A stretch of DNA of 64,000 bases, taken from positions 54,379-118,378 of the forward strand of contig CAYSYM010000004.1 of NCBI GenBank assembly GCA_964435115.1, written 5' to 3'. The notes beneath the pieces were generated by a model. That model ran no database searches. It was not told the DNA's origin and saw nothing but the letters and a program-made list of their open reading frames with translations. The position numbers were made by a program, and so were the translations under genes. Positions 50,931-60,084 of the stretch are shown here, in pieces (position 1 is the first letter of the stretch; each line of letters starts with the position of its first letter). The stretch is from CAYSYM01 sp964435115 (GTDB lineage: Bacteria; Chloroflexota; UBA6077; CF-72).

Positions 50931-52979
50931 GTGAACGACGTGATCCAGTGGGTCATGGACCTGCGGCTGCAGGTGAAGATCATCGGGGCGGCAGTGGGCG
51001 TGGTGATCGTCATGGTGGGCGTCGGCGTGTGGTCGGCCTGGCAGCTCCGGGCGCAGGACACGAAGTACACCACGCTGCAGCAGGGCGAGGTCATCGCGGC
51101 GGTGCTGGCGCAGGAGCTGCGGGCGCGGCTGACGCTGCAGACCCAGGCGGTCGACAACGCGTGGCTGTGGGGTGCAGACCCGAAGCAGTTCGAGAAGTAC
51201 GCCGCCGAGTTCGAGGGTCGCTTGAAGGACGTGCGCGCGCTCCGCGTCCGTCTGGATGGGCTGAGCGGCAACCTCGGGGAGGACGAACAGGCGCTCCTGG
51301 CGGAGTTCGACGCGGGGTGGGCGAGCTACCTGGAGGCCTGGCCGAGAGCGAAGGCCGCCTACGGCGGGCCAGGCGGAGGCAACTCGGACGCGGCAGGGGC
51401 GATCATGCAGGGGAAGGACCGCGCGGCGCTGGCGGCGCTGGACCGGCTGTCAGAGGCGCTGCTCGCGAAACGCGATGCGATGAACGCCTCCTTGTCCGCG
51501 CAGAGTGCGGAGATCAGCCTCCGCGTGGGAGCCCTGCCGGCGCTGGTCACGATCCTGGGCTTCTCGGTGGCGTTCCTGTTCGCGCGCACCATGCTGCGGT
51601 CGGTCGCGCAGATCGTCGCCGGTGCGCAGCGCGTCGCCGGTGACGACCTGCCTGCCTTCGCTGCCTTCGCCCGGGCCATGGCGTCAGGCGACCTGACGCG
51701 GGACCTCCGGATGACGGCGGAGCCGGTCCGCGTGTTCGGGAAGGACGAGTTCGGCCAGATGGCCGTCGCGTTCAACGCGATGCTCCAGCGCTTGCGCGAG
51801 GCGGGTGATGCCTTCAAGGAGATGGGTGCCGACCTGGGCAACATGGTGGGCCAGGTGCAAGACTCGGCCGACGTGCTGGCGGACACGTCCGAGCAGCTTG
51901 GCACGGTGGCCGGCCAGACGGGCGCGGCCGTGCAGCAGGTTACCCAGGCTGTGCAGCGGGTAGCGGCCGGGGCGCGGGACAACACCGAGGCGGCTCAGAA
52001 CGGGAGCGATGCGACCCGGCAGCTCGCGGAAGCCATCGACGGGATCGCCCGGGGTGCGGCGGACCAGGCGCACCAGGTGCAGCAGGCTAGCGCCACGGCC
52101 GAGGAGATGGCGGCGGGTGCCGAGCGAGTAGCGGCTAGCGCCGGGGCGGCCGCGGCCGCGAGCCAGCAAACGCGGGCCGCTGCGAATCATGGCGCGAGAG
52201 CGGTGCAGGAGACGGTGGCCGGCATGGCCGAGATCCAGACGATCGTGTCCGAAGCGGCGGCCAGGGTGGCTGCCCTGGGCACGCTCGGCCAGAAGATCGG
52301 GGCGGTGGTCGAGACGATCGACGACATCGCCGAGCAGACGAACCTGCTGGCGCTGAATGCCGCCATCGAGGCGGCCCGCGCCGGCGAGCACGGCCGGGGC
52401 TTCGCCGTGGTGGCCGACGAGGTGCGCAAGCTGGCCGAGCGATCGGGTCGGGAGACGCGGCAGATCGCCGAGCTGATCCAGCAGGTGCAGGACGGCACCG
52501 AGGCGGCGGTGGCGGCGATGGCATCAGGCACGGCCAAGGTGCAGGAGGGCAGCGCCCAGGCGGATCAGGCCGGGCGGGCCCTGGGCGAGATCCTGCGGGA
52601 GGTGGATGCCACCGTGGCGCAAGTCTCTGGCATCGCCGGGGCGGCGCAGACCATGGCCGAGAGCGCGCGCCGCATGACGGAGGCGATGCAGAGCATCAGC
52701 GCGGTGGTGGAGGAGAACAGCGCCGCGACCGGGGAGATGGCGAGCCGGGCGGCGCAGGTGACGGCGGCGACGCGGAGCATCGCCGAAGTGGCCGAAGACA
52801 ACAGCGCCTCGCTGGAGCAGATTTCGGCATCGTCCGAGCAGATGTCGGCGCAGGTCGAGGAGGTGGCGGCGCAGGCTCAGGCGCTCGCGGCGACCTCGGA
52901 GCGGCTGAAAGGGCTGGTAGCCCGCTTCGCCCTGGCCCGCGTGAGCGAGAAGGTCGTGCCGTTCAAACGCGTGGCGTAA
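50931..52979 (+). CDS. Methyl-accepting chemotaxis protein
   Basis: 682 aa transmembrane chemoreceptor. TM1 (about 15-35), a periplasmic four-helix-bundle type sensor (about 36-200), TM2 (about 203-223), HAMP region (to about 295) and a long cytoplasmic coiled coil. The signalling tip is near residues 461-500: AEQTNLLALNAAIEAARAGE and GFAVVADEVRKLAERSGRE, the near-universal CheA/CheW contact. The extra helix before the tip has many Ala/Gln methylation-like sites. Starts with GTG at 50931. No che genes in the window, so it must signal to a kinase encoded elsewhere. Confidence 0.92.
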   Translation: MNDVIQWVMDLRLQVKIIGAAVGVVIVMVGVGVWSAWQLRAQDTKYTTLQQGEVIAAVLAQELRARLTLQTQAVDNAWLWGADPKQFEKYAAEFEGRLKDVRALRVRLDGLSGNLGEDEQALLAEFDAGWASYLEAWPRAKAAYGGPGGGNSDAAGAIMQGKDRAALAALDRLSEALLAKRDAMNASLSAQSAEISLRVGALPALVTILGFSVAFLFARTMLRSVAQIVAGAQRVAGDDLPAFAAFARAMASGDLTRDLRMTAEPVRVFGKDEFGQMAVAFNAMLQRLREAGDAFKEMGADLGNMVGQVQDSADVLADTSEQLGTVAGQTGAAVQQVTQAVQRVAAGARDNTEAAQNGSDATRQLAEAIDGIARGAADQAHQVQQASATAEEMAAGAERVAASAGAAAAASQQTRAAANHGARAVQETVAGMAEIQTIVSEAAARVAALGTLGQKIGAVVETIDDIAEQTNLLALNAAIEAARAGEHGRGFAVVADEVRKLAERSGRETRQIAELIQQVQDGTEAAVAAMASGTAKVQEGSAQADQAGRALGEILREVDATVAQVSGIAGAAQTMAESARRMTEAMQSISAVVEENSAATGEMASRAAQVTAATRSIAEVAEDNSASLEQISASSEQMSAQVEEVAAQAQALAATSERLKGLVARFALARVSEKVVPFKRVA

Positions 52980-52999
52980 CGGGCACCCTGCTTGCCCCC

Positions 53000-53500
53000 C
53001 TACAGTCGCATCTGCTGCCAGCCGTCGACCGCCCGGAGGAGCCGCCGGCAGAGCAGGAAGGTCGGGGCGAGGAGCACGAGGTTGTAGGCCGCGGCGGGCG
53101 CGGCCACGCCGTAGATGCTGGCCAGGGGTGGCAGCCCCTGGCCGAACGCCTGCAGGGCGAGGAAGATCGCCGTGTGGTAGAGCAGCGTGCCCAGGGCGGC
53201 CGTGGCGAGGAAGAACGGGAAGTTGCCGCGGTAGGCGTTCGCCGCCGGGAGGCCCACCAGGTAGCCGAGGAGCCCCATGAGGGCACCGTTGAGGCCAAAC
53301 TGGGTGTAGCTCACCGAATCCAGCAGCAGGCCACCGATAAACCCCGCCACGGCACCCTCGTTCGCACCGCGCAGCATGGCCCACGCGAGGACGACCACCA
53401 GCGAGAAGTCCGGCCGGCTGCCGAAGAGGAAGGAGCCTCCGAGGAGCGACTGGAGGAGCGCGGCGAAGAGGAGCAGCGCGCTGGCGACGGCGATTCGCAC
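53000..53500 (-). CDS. mreD: Rod shape-determining protein MreD
   Basis: 166 aa, five or six helices. RPDFSLVVVLAWAMLRGANEGAVAGFIGGLLLD is the conserved MreD loop, followed by GLLGYLVGL. Works with MreB and MreC in the elongasome that guides lateral wall synthesis. Separated from mreC by 245 nt holding repeats, which is unusual because mreCD normally abut. Confidence 0.87.
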   Translation of the reverse strand: MRIAVASALLLFAALLQSLLGGSFLFGSRPDFSLVVVLAWAMLRGANEGAVAGFIGGLLLDSVSYTQFGLNGALMGLLGYLVGLPAANAYRGNFPFFLATAALGTLLYHTAIFLALQAFGQGLPPLASIYGVAAPAAAYNLVLLAPTFLLCRRLLRAVDGWQQMRL

Positions 53501-53568
53501 GCGGGAGCAGTCAGTCCTCGCTCGCGCAACGCGGTGGAATCCCGCCCCCGTGGCGCCGCAACGGCGGA

Positions 53569-53603
53569 GAGGGATCCTTTAGCGGCGGCCTCAGGATGAC
53601 ACC
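53569..53603. repeat. Dispersed intergenic repeat of the GTCATCCTGAGG...AAGGATC type
   Basis: On the minus strand it begins TGTCATCCTGAGGCC and ends AAAGGATCCCTC with a short GC-rich middle. This matches from memory a widespread intergenic repeat in several phyla, whose spurious translation gives CHPERSEG-like peptides; here it reads CHPEAAAKGS. It sits in the mreC-mreD gap. Family membership is a recollection and needs a genome-wide search. Confidence 0.5.
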
Positions 53604-53693
53604 GCCCACCGTCCGTCCGCCGGCGTATACAAGTCGGTGGTCGCCGGCACAGCTCATTGGGCCGCTGGGCTACTCCTGGAGGCTGGTGGCGGG

Positions 53694-53735
53694 CTGCTGA
53701 TGGCTGGTGGTTGGTGGTTGGTGGTTGGTGGCGGT
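53694..53735. repeat. Short tandem repeat (TGGTTGG units) between mreC and mreD
   Basis: Four near-identical 7-nt units of ggttggt/ggctggt type in a row (core about 53702-53732). Runs of GG spaced by T could form a G-quadruplex on the plus strand, or CCAACCA repeats in the mreCD message. No coding capacity. Confidence 0.6.
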
Positions 53736-53745
53736 CGGACACCTG

Positions 53746-54564
53746 TCACGGCTCGTCGGCCAGCACGTACAGGCGTTCGAGCTTGTTCATGTCCACCGCC
53801 GGCTCGACGACGGCCACCTGGAAGGGATCCGCGTCCTTGCGCTCCACCCGCGCGACCTTGCCGACGAGCAGCTCGGCGGGAAACACCTCGCCCAGGCCGG
53901 AGGTGATGACGTTGTCGCCCATCTTCAGCGCGTCCGACTGTGGGATGTAGGCGATGACGAGCGCGTTGTCGAGCGCCTGCCCGCGCAGCACGCCGGTGGT
54001 GCGCGACTCGTTCTGGATACGCACGGCGACCTGGCTGTTGATGTCGGTAATGAGCCGCACCTTCGCGGACGTGGGGTTCGCCCGCTCTACCCGCCCAACC
54101 AGGCCCTTGTTGGTGACGACGATGCTGCCCTCGTGGACGCCGCCCGTGGCGCCGCGGTCGATGGTAATCCCCTGCACGTAGGGCGCGTCGTCCCGGGCGA
54201 TCACCGTCACCGGGACCAACGCGCCGGGCCCCGTCCGCTCCGTCAGGCTCAGTAGTGTGCGAAGGTCGCGGTTCTCCGCTTCCACCTCACGGACCCGCAC
54301 GAGCTCAGACTGGAGACGGTCGATCTCCTCACGGTAGTCGCGGTTCTGCTGGGCGAGGTCGCGCACCTGCTGCAGGGTCTCGACGACGCTCGTCACTTCG
54401 CCCAGAGTGGTGGCAACCCCCATCTGGATCGGCGTGAGGACGGTGGTGCCCACTGCTTCGAGCTGGCGCCAAGGCCCGGGCGCCAGCAACCCCCCGGCGG
54501 CCAGCAGCACGAGCAGCGTGGCCAGCCACCTGGGGAGCGGTCGGCGCGGCGGTTCGTTGATCAT
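53746..54564 (-). CDS. mreC: Rod shape-determining protein MreC
   Basis: 272 aa. N-terminal helix (about 12-32), coiled coil (about 58-95, LQQVRDLAQQNRDYREEIDRL), then two beta-barrel domains with VIARDDAPYVQGITIDRGA and GLVGRVERANPTSAKVRLITD, all standard MreC. Anchors the elongation machinery in the membrane. ATG overlaps the mreB stop (ATGA). Confidence 0.95.
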   Translation of the reverse strand: MINEPPRRPLPRWLATLLVLLAAGGLLAPGPWRQLEAVGTTVLTPIQMGVATTLGEVTSVVETLQQVRDLAQQNRDYREEIDRLQSELVRVREVEAENRDLRTLLSLTERTGPGALVPVTVIARDDAPYVQGITIDRGATGGVHEGSIVVTNKGLVGRVERANPTSAKVRLITDINSQVAVRIQNESRTTGVLRGQALDNALVIAYIPQSDALKMGDNVITSGLGEVFPAELLVGKVARVERKDADPFQVAVVEPAVDMNKLERLYVLADEP

Positions 54565-55643
54565 CGCCGGTACAACGGGCGGCCCGAGTGCTGGTCGACC
54601 AGTACGGTTCGCAGCACTTCGAGCTCATTCAACACCTTTCCAGTGCCGCGCACAACGCAGCCCAGCGGATCCTCGGCCAGGTGGACTTGCATCCTGGTGC
54701 GGCGGCCGATCAGGTCGGCCAGCCCGGGCAGCAGCGAGCCGCCGCCGGCGAGCGTGATCCCACGCGCCATCATGTCGGCCACCAGCTCGGGCGGCGTCTC
54801 CTCGATCGTGTCGGTGACCGCCTCCACGATGGCATTGACCGAGATCGAGATCGCGTCCCGCACCTCGTCGCTGCTGATCTCCATCTCGCAGGGCAGCCCG
54901 CTCACCAGGTCGCGCCCCCGCACGACCACACGCGTCTCGGGCGTCTGCCCGTTGAGCCCGTAGTACGCGTTGCCAGCGGCGATCTTCACCTCCTCGGCCA
55001 TCCGCTCGCCGATGAGCAGGTTATGCCGCTGGCGCATGTGTGTCACGATGTTCACATCCATCTCGTCGCCGGCAATCCGGATCGAGCGGGCGATTACGAT
55101 GCCGCCGAGCGAGATCACGGCGACCTCGGTGGTGCCACCGCCGATGTCCACGATCATGCACCCGGCCGGCTCGGTGATGGGCAGCCCGGCGCCAATCGCC
55201 GCGGCCATTGGCTCCTCGATCAGGTGCGCCTCGCGCGCGCCGGCGTTGATCGCCGCGTCGTGCACCGCCCGGCGCTCGACTTCCGTGACGCCCGACGGGA
55301 TGCCGACCACGACCCGCGGCTTGGGTACGATCGTGAACGCCTCGTGCACCTTACGGATGAAGTAGCTGAGCATCAGCTCGGTGACGTCGAAGTCGCTGAT
55401 CACACCGTCCTTGAGCGGCCGCACGGCGACGATGTTCGCCGGCGTCCGCCCGACCATCCGCTTCGCCTCGGAGCCCACCGCCAGCGGCCGCTTCGTCTTG
55501 GCGTCGATTGCCACCACGGAGGGCTCGTTGATCACGATGCCTTTCCCGCGCACCAGTACGAGCGTGTTGGCCGTGCCCAGGTCGATGCCGATGTCGCGGG
55601 AGAACATGCCCATGAAGCTGTTGAAGGGGTTGGGGAGCGCCAC
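54561..55643 (-). CDS. mreB: Rod shape-determining protein MreB
   Basis: 360 aa bacterial actin. Phosphate-1 loop IGIDLGTANTLVLV, phosphate-2 MIVDIGGGTTEVAVISLGG and the adenosine motif GITLAGGGSLLPGL are present. The N-terminal NSFMGMFSRD segment may be an amphipathic membrane helix. Heads mreBCD; radC lies 6 nt upstream of its ATG on the same strand, a common arrangement. Confidence 0.97.
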   Translation of the reverse strand: MALPNPFNSFMGMFSRDIGIDLGTANTLVLVRGKGIVINEPSVVAIDAKTKRPLAVGSEAKRMVGRTPANIVAVRPLKDGVISDFDVTELMLSYFIRKVHEAFTIVPKPRVVVGIPSGVTEVERRAVHDAAINAGAREAHLIEEPMAAAIGAGLPITEPAGCMIVDIGGGTTEVAVISLGGIVIARSIRIAGDEMDVNIVTHMRQRHNLLIGERMAEEVKIAAGNAYYGLNGQTPETRVVVRGRDLVSGLPCEMEISSDEVRDAISISVNAIVEAVTDTIEETPPELVADMMARGITLAGGGSLLPGLADLIGRRTRMQVHLAEDPLGCVVRGTGKVLNELEVLRTVLVDQHSGRPLYRR

Positions 55644-55649
55644 GGCCGT

Positions 55650-56411
55650 CTACCTGCCCACCGGCGCGAAGCCCAGCCCGCGCTCCTTCAGGCTGACGTA
55701 CTGGCCTTCGCCCCGCCCGACGACGACGTGGTCCAGGACTTCCACGTCCAGCAGGCGACCGGCCTTCACCGCGTCATGCGTCAGCTCGATGTCCTGCGGT
55801 GAGGGCGTCGGGTCGCCGCTGGGGTGGTTGTGGACGAGCGCGACGGCCGCCGTGTTGTGGCGAATCGCCTCCCGGAACAGCTCGCCCACCCGAACCGTGG
55901 TACTGTTGATACTGCCAACGTACAGGTCCGGCGCCGCGACGACCCTGTTCTTGGTGTCCAGGAGCAGCACCCGGAGGTGCTCCTGGTCGAAGCCGCTCAT
56001 ATCGCCGCGCACGAGCTGGAAGATGTCAAGGGGGGACCGCACCTGCACCCGCTGGCCGGGGTTGAGGCTCACCAGGCGCTTCCCAAGCTCCAGCGCCGCC
56101 TTGATCTCGACTGCCTTGACCGTGCCCACGCCCCGCTGCCCGCACAGCTCCGGGATCGAGGCGCGGTCGGCGCCGGCCAACCCGCCGTGCTGCCAGAGGA
56201 GTGTGGTACAGAGGTCGAGGACGTTGCTGCCCACGCGACCCGTGCGCAGGATGATGGCCAGCAGTTCGGCATCGGAAAGGGAGTTCGCGCCATGGCGCAG
56301 CAGCCGCTCACGTGGGCGCAGCTCGACGGGCAGGTCTTTCAAGCGCGGCTGGTACTCGACCGTGCCGTCCACCTCGGCGACGCGGGTGGCGCGAGCGTTC
56401 GACCGGTGCAC
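55650..56411 (-). CDS. radC: RadC family protein (JAB/MPN metalloprotease-like fold)
   Basis: 253 aa. N-terminal helix-hairpin-helix part (RPRERLLRHGANSLSDAELLAIILRTG) and C-terminal JAB domain with the metal motif HNHPSGDPTPSPQD. The role is uncertain; the original DNA-repair assignment in E. coli was withdrawn. GTG at 56411 is the longest start; a later GTG before EYQPRLKDLP is equally possible. Directly upstream of mreB and divergent from fmt. Confidence 0.9.
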   Translation of the reverse strand: MHRSNARATRVAEVDGTVEYQPRLKDLPVELRPRERLLRHGANSLSDAELLAIILRTGRVGSNVLDLCTTLLWQHGGLAGADRASIPELCGQRGVGTVKAVEIKAALELGKRLVSLNPGQRVQVRSPLDIFQLVRGDMSGFDQEHLRVLLLDTKNRVVAAPDLYVGSINSTTVRVGELFREAIRHNTAAVALVHNHPSGDPTPSPQDIELTHDAVKAGRLLDVEVLDHVVVGRGEGQYVSLKERGLGFAPVGR

Positions 56412-56493
56412 GTGACTGAGTGGCCAGCCTGATGGGCGCGGGGTGCGCGTGGTGCTGCGCGAGCGGCGCGATTATACCCATGGGTCCGGACCG

Positions 56494-57432
56494 GTGAAAG
56501 CAGTGCGTCTGGTCTTCCTCGGCAGCCCGAGTTTCGCCGTCCCGAGCCTGGAAACCCTGCTCGACGCCGGGCATGAGGTCGCGCTGGTCGTCACTCAGCC
56601 CGATCGCCCGGCCGGCCGCGGCCGGCGCGTGGCCGCGCCGCCGGTGGCCCAGTGCGCCCGTGCGCGCGGCCTGCCGGTGTGGCAGACGTCTTTGCTCAAG
56701 GGCGCCGAGGCCGAGGCGCGCCTGCGGGCGGTGCGGCCGGATGCCATGGCGCTCGCAGCGTTCGCGGCGCTCGTGCCGCGCAACCTCCTGGACCTGGCGC
56801 CGCTGGGCGTTCTCAACGTTCACCCCTCCTTGCTGCCCCGGTGGCGAGGCGCGTCCCCGATCCAGGCCGCCCTGTTGGCCGGCGACGACGTGACCGGTGT
56901 CACAATCATCCGCCTCGTCGCGGCCCTGGACGCGGGCCCGATCCTCAAGCAGGCGCGCGTCCCGATCGCACCTGAGGACGACTACCTCACGCTGGAGCCG
57001 CGGCTAGCCGCGCTCGGGGCGCGCCTACTGCTACGTGCGCTGGAGGGAGCGGCGCGCGGGGAGATCGAGCCGCGCCCTCAGGACGACGGGCAGGCCACCT
57101 ACTGCCAGCGGATTGAGCCCGGGGACGGGCGCATCGACTGGAGCCAGCCCGCCGAGGCCATCTGGCGCCAGGTCCGCGCCTACCGCGGCTGGCCGCAGGC
57201 GCACACCACCTGGGAGGGACGCACGCTCAAGGTCCTGCGTGCGGCGCCGGTGCCCGGGCTGGATGCCCTGCCGGGAGTGGTGGTCTCGCTCCCTGACGGC
57301 GCTCTCGCTGTGGGCACGGGCGCCGGCGGCCTGCGACTCGACGAAGTCACACCGGAAGGCCGGCGGCCGCAGAGTGGCGCTGCGCTCGCCCGCGGCCACC
57401 CGGGGATCGTCGGCGCCCGCCTCGGCGCCTGA
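56494..57432 (+). CDS. fmt: Methionyl-tRNA formyltransferase
   Basis: 312 aa; formylates initiator Met-tRNA. The catalytic region NVHPSLLPRWRGASPIQAALL and downstream VTIIRLVAALDAGPIL are diagnostic; the C-terminal OB-fold domain follows (about 205-305). GTG at 56494 gives VKAVRLVFLGSPSFAVPSLE; a GTG three codons later is possible. No def gene is adjacent. Heads the co-directional set fmt-rlmN-rpe. Confidence 0.95.
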   Translation: MKAVRLVFLGSPSFAVPSLETLLDAGHEVALVVTQPDRPAGRGRRVAAPPVAQCARARGLPVWQTSLLKGAEAEARLRAVRPDAMALAAFAALVPRNLLDLAPLGVLNVHPSLLPRWRGASPIQAALLAGDDVTGVTIIRLVAALDAGPILKQARVPIAPEDDYLTLEPRLAALGARLLLRALEGAARGEIEPRPQDDGQATYCQRIEPGDGRIDWSQPAEAIWRQVRAYRGWPQAHTTWEGRTLKVLRAAPVPGLDALPGVVVSLPDGALAVGTGAGGLRLDEVTPEGRRPQSGAALARGHPGIVGARLGA

Positions 57433-57488
57433 CCCGGCGTTCCTGCTGCGGTCGCCAGGAGGGTCGTACAGTTGCAGGTGGAGTCCAC

Positions 57489-58619
57489 GTGCTGAGCCCG
57501 CAGATGAGTGCGCGCGACGTAGCCGGCAAGGTCCGACGGAGCCTGCTCGGGCTGTTCCCGGACGAGCTTGCCAGCCTCCTCGGTGCCCTGGGGCAGCCGC
57601 GCTACCGGGCGCGCCAGCTCTTCCACTGGATGCATCGCCGCGGCGTGTTTGACCTCACGGCGATGACGGATCTGCCGGCGGCGCTGCGGGCGCGCCTGGG
57701 CGAGGAATGGGTGGTCAGTGGGAGCGAGGTCGTGCGTGAGCTGCGCTCCACGGATGGCCTGACCTCGAAGAGCTTGCTGCGTCTCCACGACGGACAGGAC
57801 GTGGAGGTCGTCGCGATGAACACGCGGCCGTTCGGCGAACCCGGGGGCCGCAAGACGATCTGCGTCTCCACGCAGGCGGGCTGCGCCATGGGCTGCGTCT
57901 TCTGCGTGACCGGCCAGTTCGGGTTCGCCCGGCACCTGGAGGCGGGCGAGATCGTGGAGCAGGTCCTGCGCTTCTCGCACGAGGCGCGGCCGGTCACCAA
58001 CGTCGTCTTCATGGGCATGGGCGAGCCGCTGGCGAACTATGACGCGACGGTACGCGCGCTGCGGCTGCTCACGCACGCGGAGGGACTGGCCTTGGGAGCA
58101 CGCCGCATGACGCTGTCCACCTCTGGCCTGGCGCCCGCGGTCCGCCGGCTGGCGCGCGAAGGGCTGCAGGTGGGCCTTGCGATCTCGCTGCATGCGCCCA
58201 ACGACGCGCTTCGGAGCTGGCTCATGCCCGTCAACCGACGCTGGCCGATCGCCGAGCTGCTGGCGGCGGCGGACGAGTACCTGGCGCTGACGGGCCGGCG
58301 GGTCAGCTTCGAGTACATCCTGATGGCCGGCATCAACGACTCGGACGAGCTCGCCGACGAGCTGGCAGACCTCCTTCGCGCCCGGCTGGCGCACGTGAAC
58401 CTGATCCCGCTGAACCCCACCGATGACCCCGGGCTGCGAGCGCCGAGCATGCGGCGCGCGCTTGCGTTCGCGGCGCGTCTGCGCGCCGCCGGGATCGCGG
58501 CGACGATTCGCGTGAACCGGGGCCGGGACATCCAGGCGGCGTGCGGGCAGCTTCGCCTGTCGGAGCGGCGCCGGCGATCCGACCCGCTCCACCCGGAGAG
58601 GGCAGACTCGGCGGCGTGA
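57489..58619 (+). CDS. rlmN: Dual-specificity RNA methyltransferase RlmN
   Basis: 376 aa radical SAM enzyme that methylates C2 of A2503 in 23S rRNA and A37 in some tRNAs. The 4Fe-4S ligands are Cys132, Cys136 and Cys139 (CAMGCVFCVTGQFGF). The second mechanistic cysteine is in the C-terminal GRDIQAACGQL. GTG at 57489 is supported by GGTGGAG 5 nt upstream. MNTRPFGEPGGRKTICVST is typical. Confidence 0.96.
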   Translation: MLSPQMSARDVAGKVRRSLLGLFPDELASLLGALGQPRYRARQLFHWMHRRGVFDLTAMTDLPAALRARLGEEWVVSGSEVVRELRSTDGLTSKSLLRLHDGQDVEVVAMNTRPFGEPGGRKTICVSTQAGCAMGCVFCVTGQFGFARHLEAGEIVEQVLRFSHEARPVTNVVFMGMGEPLANYDATVRALRLLTHAEGLALGARRMTLSTSGLAPAVRRLAREGLQVGLAISLHAPNDALRSWLMPVNRRWPIAELLAAADEYLALTGRRVSFEYILMAGINDSDELADELADLLRARLAHVNLIPLNPTDDPGLRAPSMRRALAFAARLRAAGIAATIRVNRGRDIQAACGQLRLSERRRRSDPLHPERADSAA

Positions 58620-58639
58620 GGGAAGGACACGGTTGGCGC

Positions 58640-59308
58640 GTGAAGTTGGCGCCGTCCATCCTGGGCGCAGACTTCGGCTACCTGGCGGAGGCCGTCCGGC
58701 GCGCCGAGCGTGGAGGGGCTGACTGGATCCACGTCGACGTGATGGACGGGATGTTCGTCCCGAATATCAGCCTGGGGCCGATGGTGGTGCAGGCGGTGCG
58801 GCGGGCGACCGACCTGCCGCTCGACGTGCACCTGATGGTGCAGGACCCGGGCCGCTACCTCCGCGTCTTCCGCGACGCCGGGGCGGATTACCTGACTATC
58901 CACGTGGAGGCTGACCTGCACCCTCAACGGACGCTCGGCGAGATCCGCGAGCTGGGCGCCCGGGCCGGGCTGGCCGTTAACCCAGGCACGTCGCTCGCCG
59001 TCGTCGAGGAGCTGGTCGAGAGCGCCGACCTGCTGCTCGTGATGTCAGTGAATCCCGGCTTCGGCGGTCAGGAGTTCATCTCGTCCTCGCTCGGGAAGAT
59101 CGCCCGGGCGCGCCAGCTCCTGGCGCAGCGGAATCCGGCCTGCGAGGTCGAGGTGGACGGCGGGGTCAAGCTCCACAACGCCGCGGCAGCCGCGCGCGCC
59201 GGCGCGACGGTGCTGGTGGCCGGGTCGTTCGTCTACGACGGCGGCGACGGGATCGAAGGCAACATCGCCGCCTTGAGACACGAGCTGGACGCGCTGGTCA
59301 GCGCCTGA
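58640..59308 (+). CDS. rpe: Ribulose-phosphate 3-epimerase
   Basis: 222 aa barrel enzyme of the pentose phosphate pathway. VKLAPSILGADFGYL is the usual N-terminus, DWIHVDVMDGMFVPNI and LDVHLMVQDPGRY carry the metal-binding His/Asp residues, and VNPGFGGQEFI and VDGGV follow. GTG at 58640 is preferred, with GGAAGGA upstream; an in-frame GTG at 58616 overlapping the rlmN stop is the alternative. Confidence 0.95.
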   Translation: MKLAPSILGADFGYLAEAVRRAERGGADWIHVDVMDGMFVPNISLGPMVVQAVRRATDLPLDVHLMVQDPGRYLRVFRDAGADYLTIHVEADLHPQRTLGEIRELGARAGLAVNPGTSLAVVEELVESADLLLVMSVNPGFGGQEFISSSLGKIARARQLLAQRNPACEVEVDGGVKLHNAAAAARAGATVLVAGSFVYDGGDGIEGNIAALRHELDALVSA

Positions 59309-59378
59309 CGCTCGGGCCCGCCGCGTTCATCGACGGCCACCCGAGGCGGACGGCGCAGCGGCCAGCACGCGCACGCCG

Positions 59379-59573
59379 TCAGGCGGCGCTGGGTTGCTTG
59401 CGGAGCGTGCGGATGCAGCGTGTGCAGGCATACACGCGGCGTTGCGCCCCGTCCACCTGGATCAGCGTCCTCTGCACGTTGGGCAGGAAGCGGCGGTTGG
59501 TCTTGCGATTGGAGTGGCTGACGTTGTGCCCGTAGGCAACGCCCTTGCCACATAGTTGGCAGCGGCTGGCCAC
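59379..59573 (-). CDS. rpmB: 50S ribosomal protein L28
   Basis: 64 aa. ASRCQLCGKGVAYGHNVSHSN and RRFLPNVQ are standard L28. Cysteine pairs CQLC and CTRC show the zinc-binding (C+) form. GTG at 59573 with GGAG 5 nt before it. Encoded opposite to the neighbouring asp23-fakA pair; the divergent rpmB / asp23 / fakA arrangement is a classical neighbourhood in Firmicutes and relatives. Confidence 0.95.
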   Translation of the reverse strand: MASRCQLCGKGVAYGHNVSHSNRKTNRRFLPNVQRTLIQVDGAQRRVYACTRCIRTLRKQPSAA

Positions 59574-59727
59574 AGGGTCTCCGGGGTGAGCGGGTAGGGG
59601 GTGAGCGCCCGCAGGGTTTGCCGCCGCGCCGCCTTCGAGAGGCGGCCCAGCAGCGGCTCTCAGGGCCTTCGAACTGACCCCGTAGGCTAGCATACATGTG
59701 CGCGAGGCAGCCATCGGAGATCACGCG

Positions 59728-60084
59728 ATGAAGCGCAGCCAGCAGGCGGGGCGAATCGAAGTCAGCCGCCGGGCCATCGCGGCCGTCGTCGCCGACGCGG
59801 TCGCCGCGTGCTACGGGGTCGTAGGGATGGCTCCGCGCACCTTGCGGGACGGCCTGGACGTGATCCTGCGACGGGAGAACCTGGACCGCGGAATCGACGT
59901 GCGTCTGGCCAACGGCCGGCTCAGCGTCGAGGTGTACGTCGTCGTGGAGTATGGCACCCGCATCGGGGAGGTCGGCCGGAACGTGGCCGAGGCCGTCGAG
60001 TTCGCCGTCGAGCGCTCGCTCGGGATCCCGGTCGAGCACGTGACCGTCAATGTCCAGGGACTGCGAGTCAGCAACGACGCATGA
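59728..60084 (+). CDS. Asp23/Gls24 family envelope stress protein
   Basis: 118 aa. Family core: GRIEVSRRAIAAVVADAVAACYGVVGMAP followed by the beta strands RLSVEVYVVVEYGTRIGEV and the C-terminal VEHVTVNVQGLRV. ATG at 59728 with CGGAG 9 nt upstream. Overlaps fakA (ATGA). Members are membrane-associated stress proteins whose molecular role is unclear. Confidence 0.9.
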   Translation: MKRSQQAGRIEVSRRAIAAVVADAVAACYGVVGMAPRTLRDGLDVILRRENLDRGIDVRLANGRLSVEVYVVVEYGTRIGEVGRNVAEAVEFAVERSLGIPVEHVTVNVQGLRVSNDA

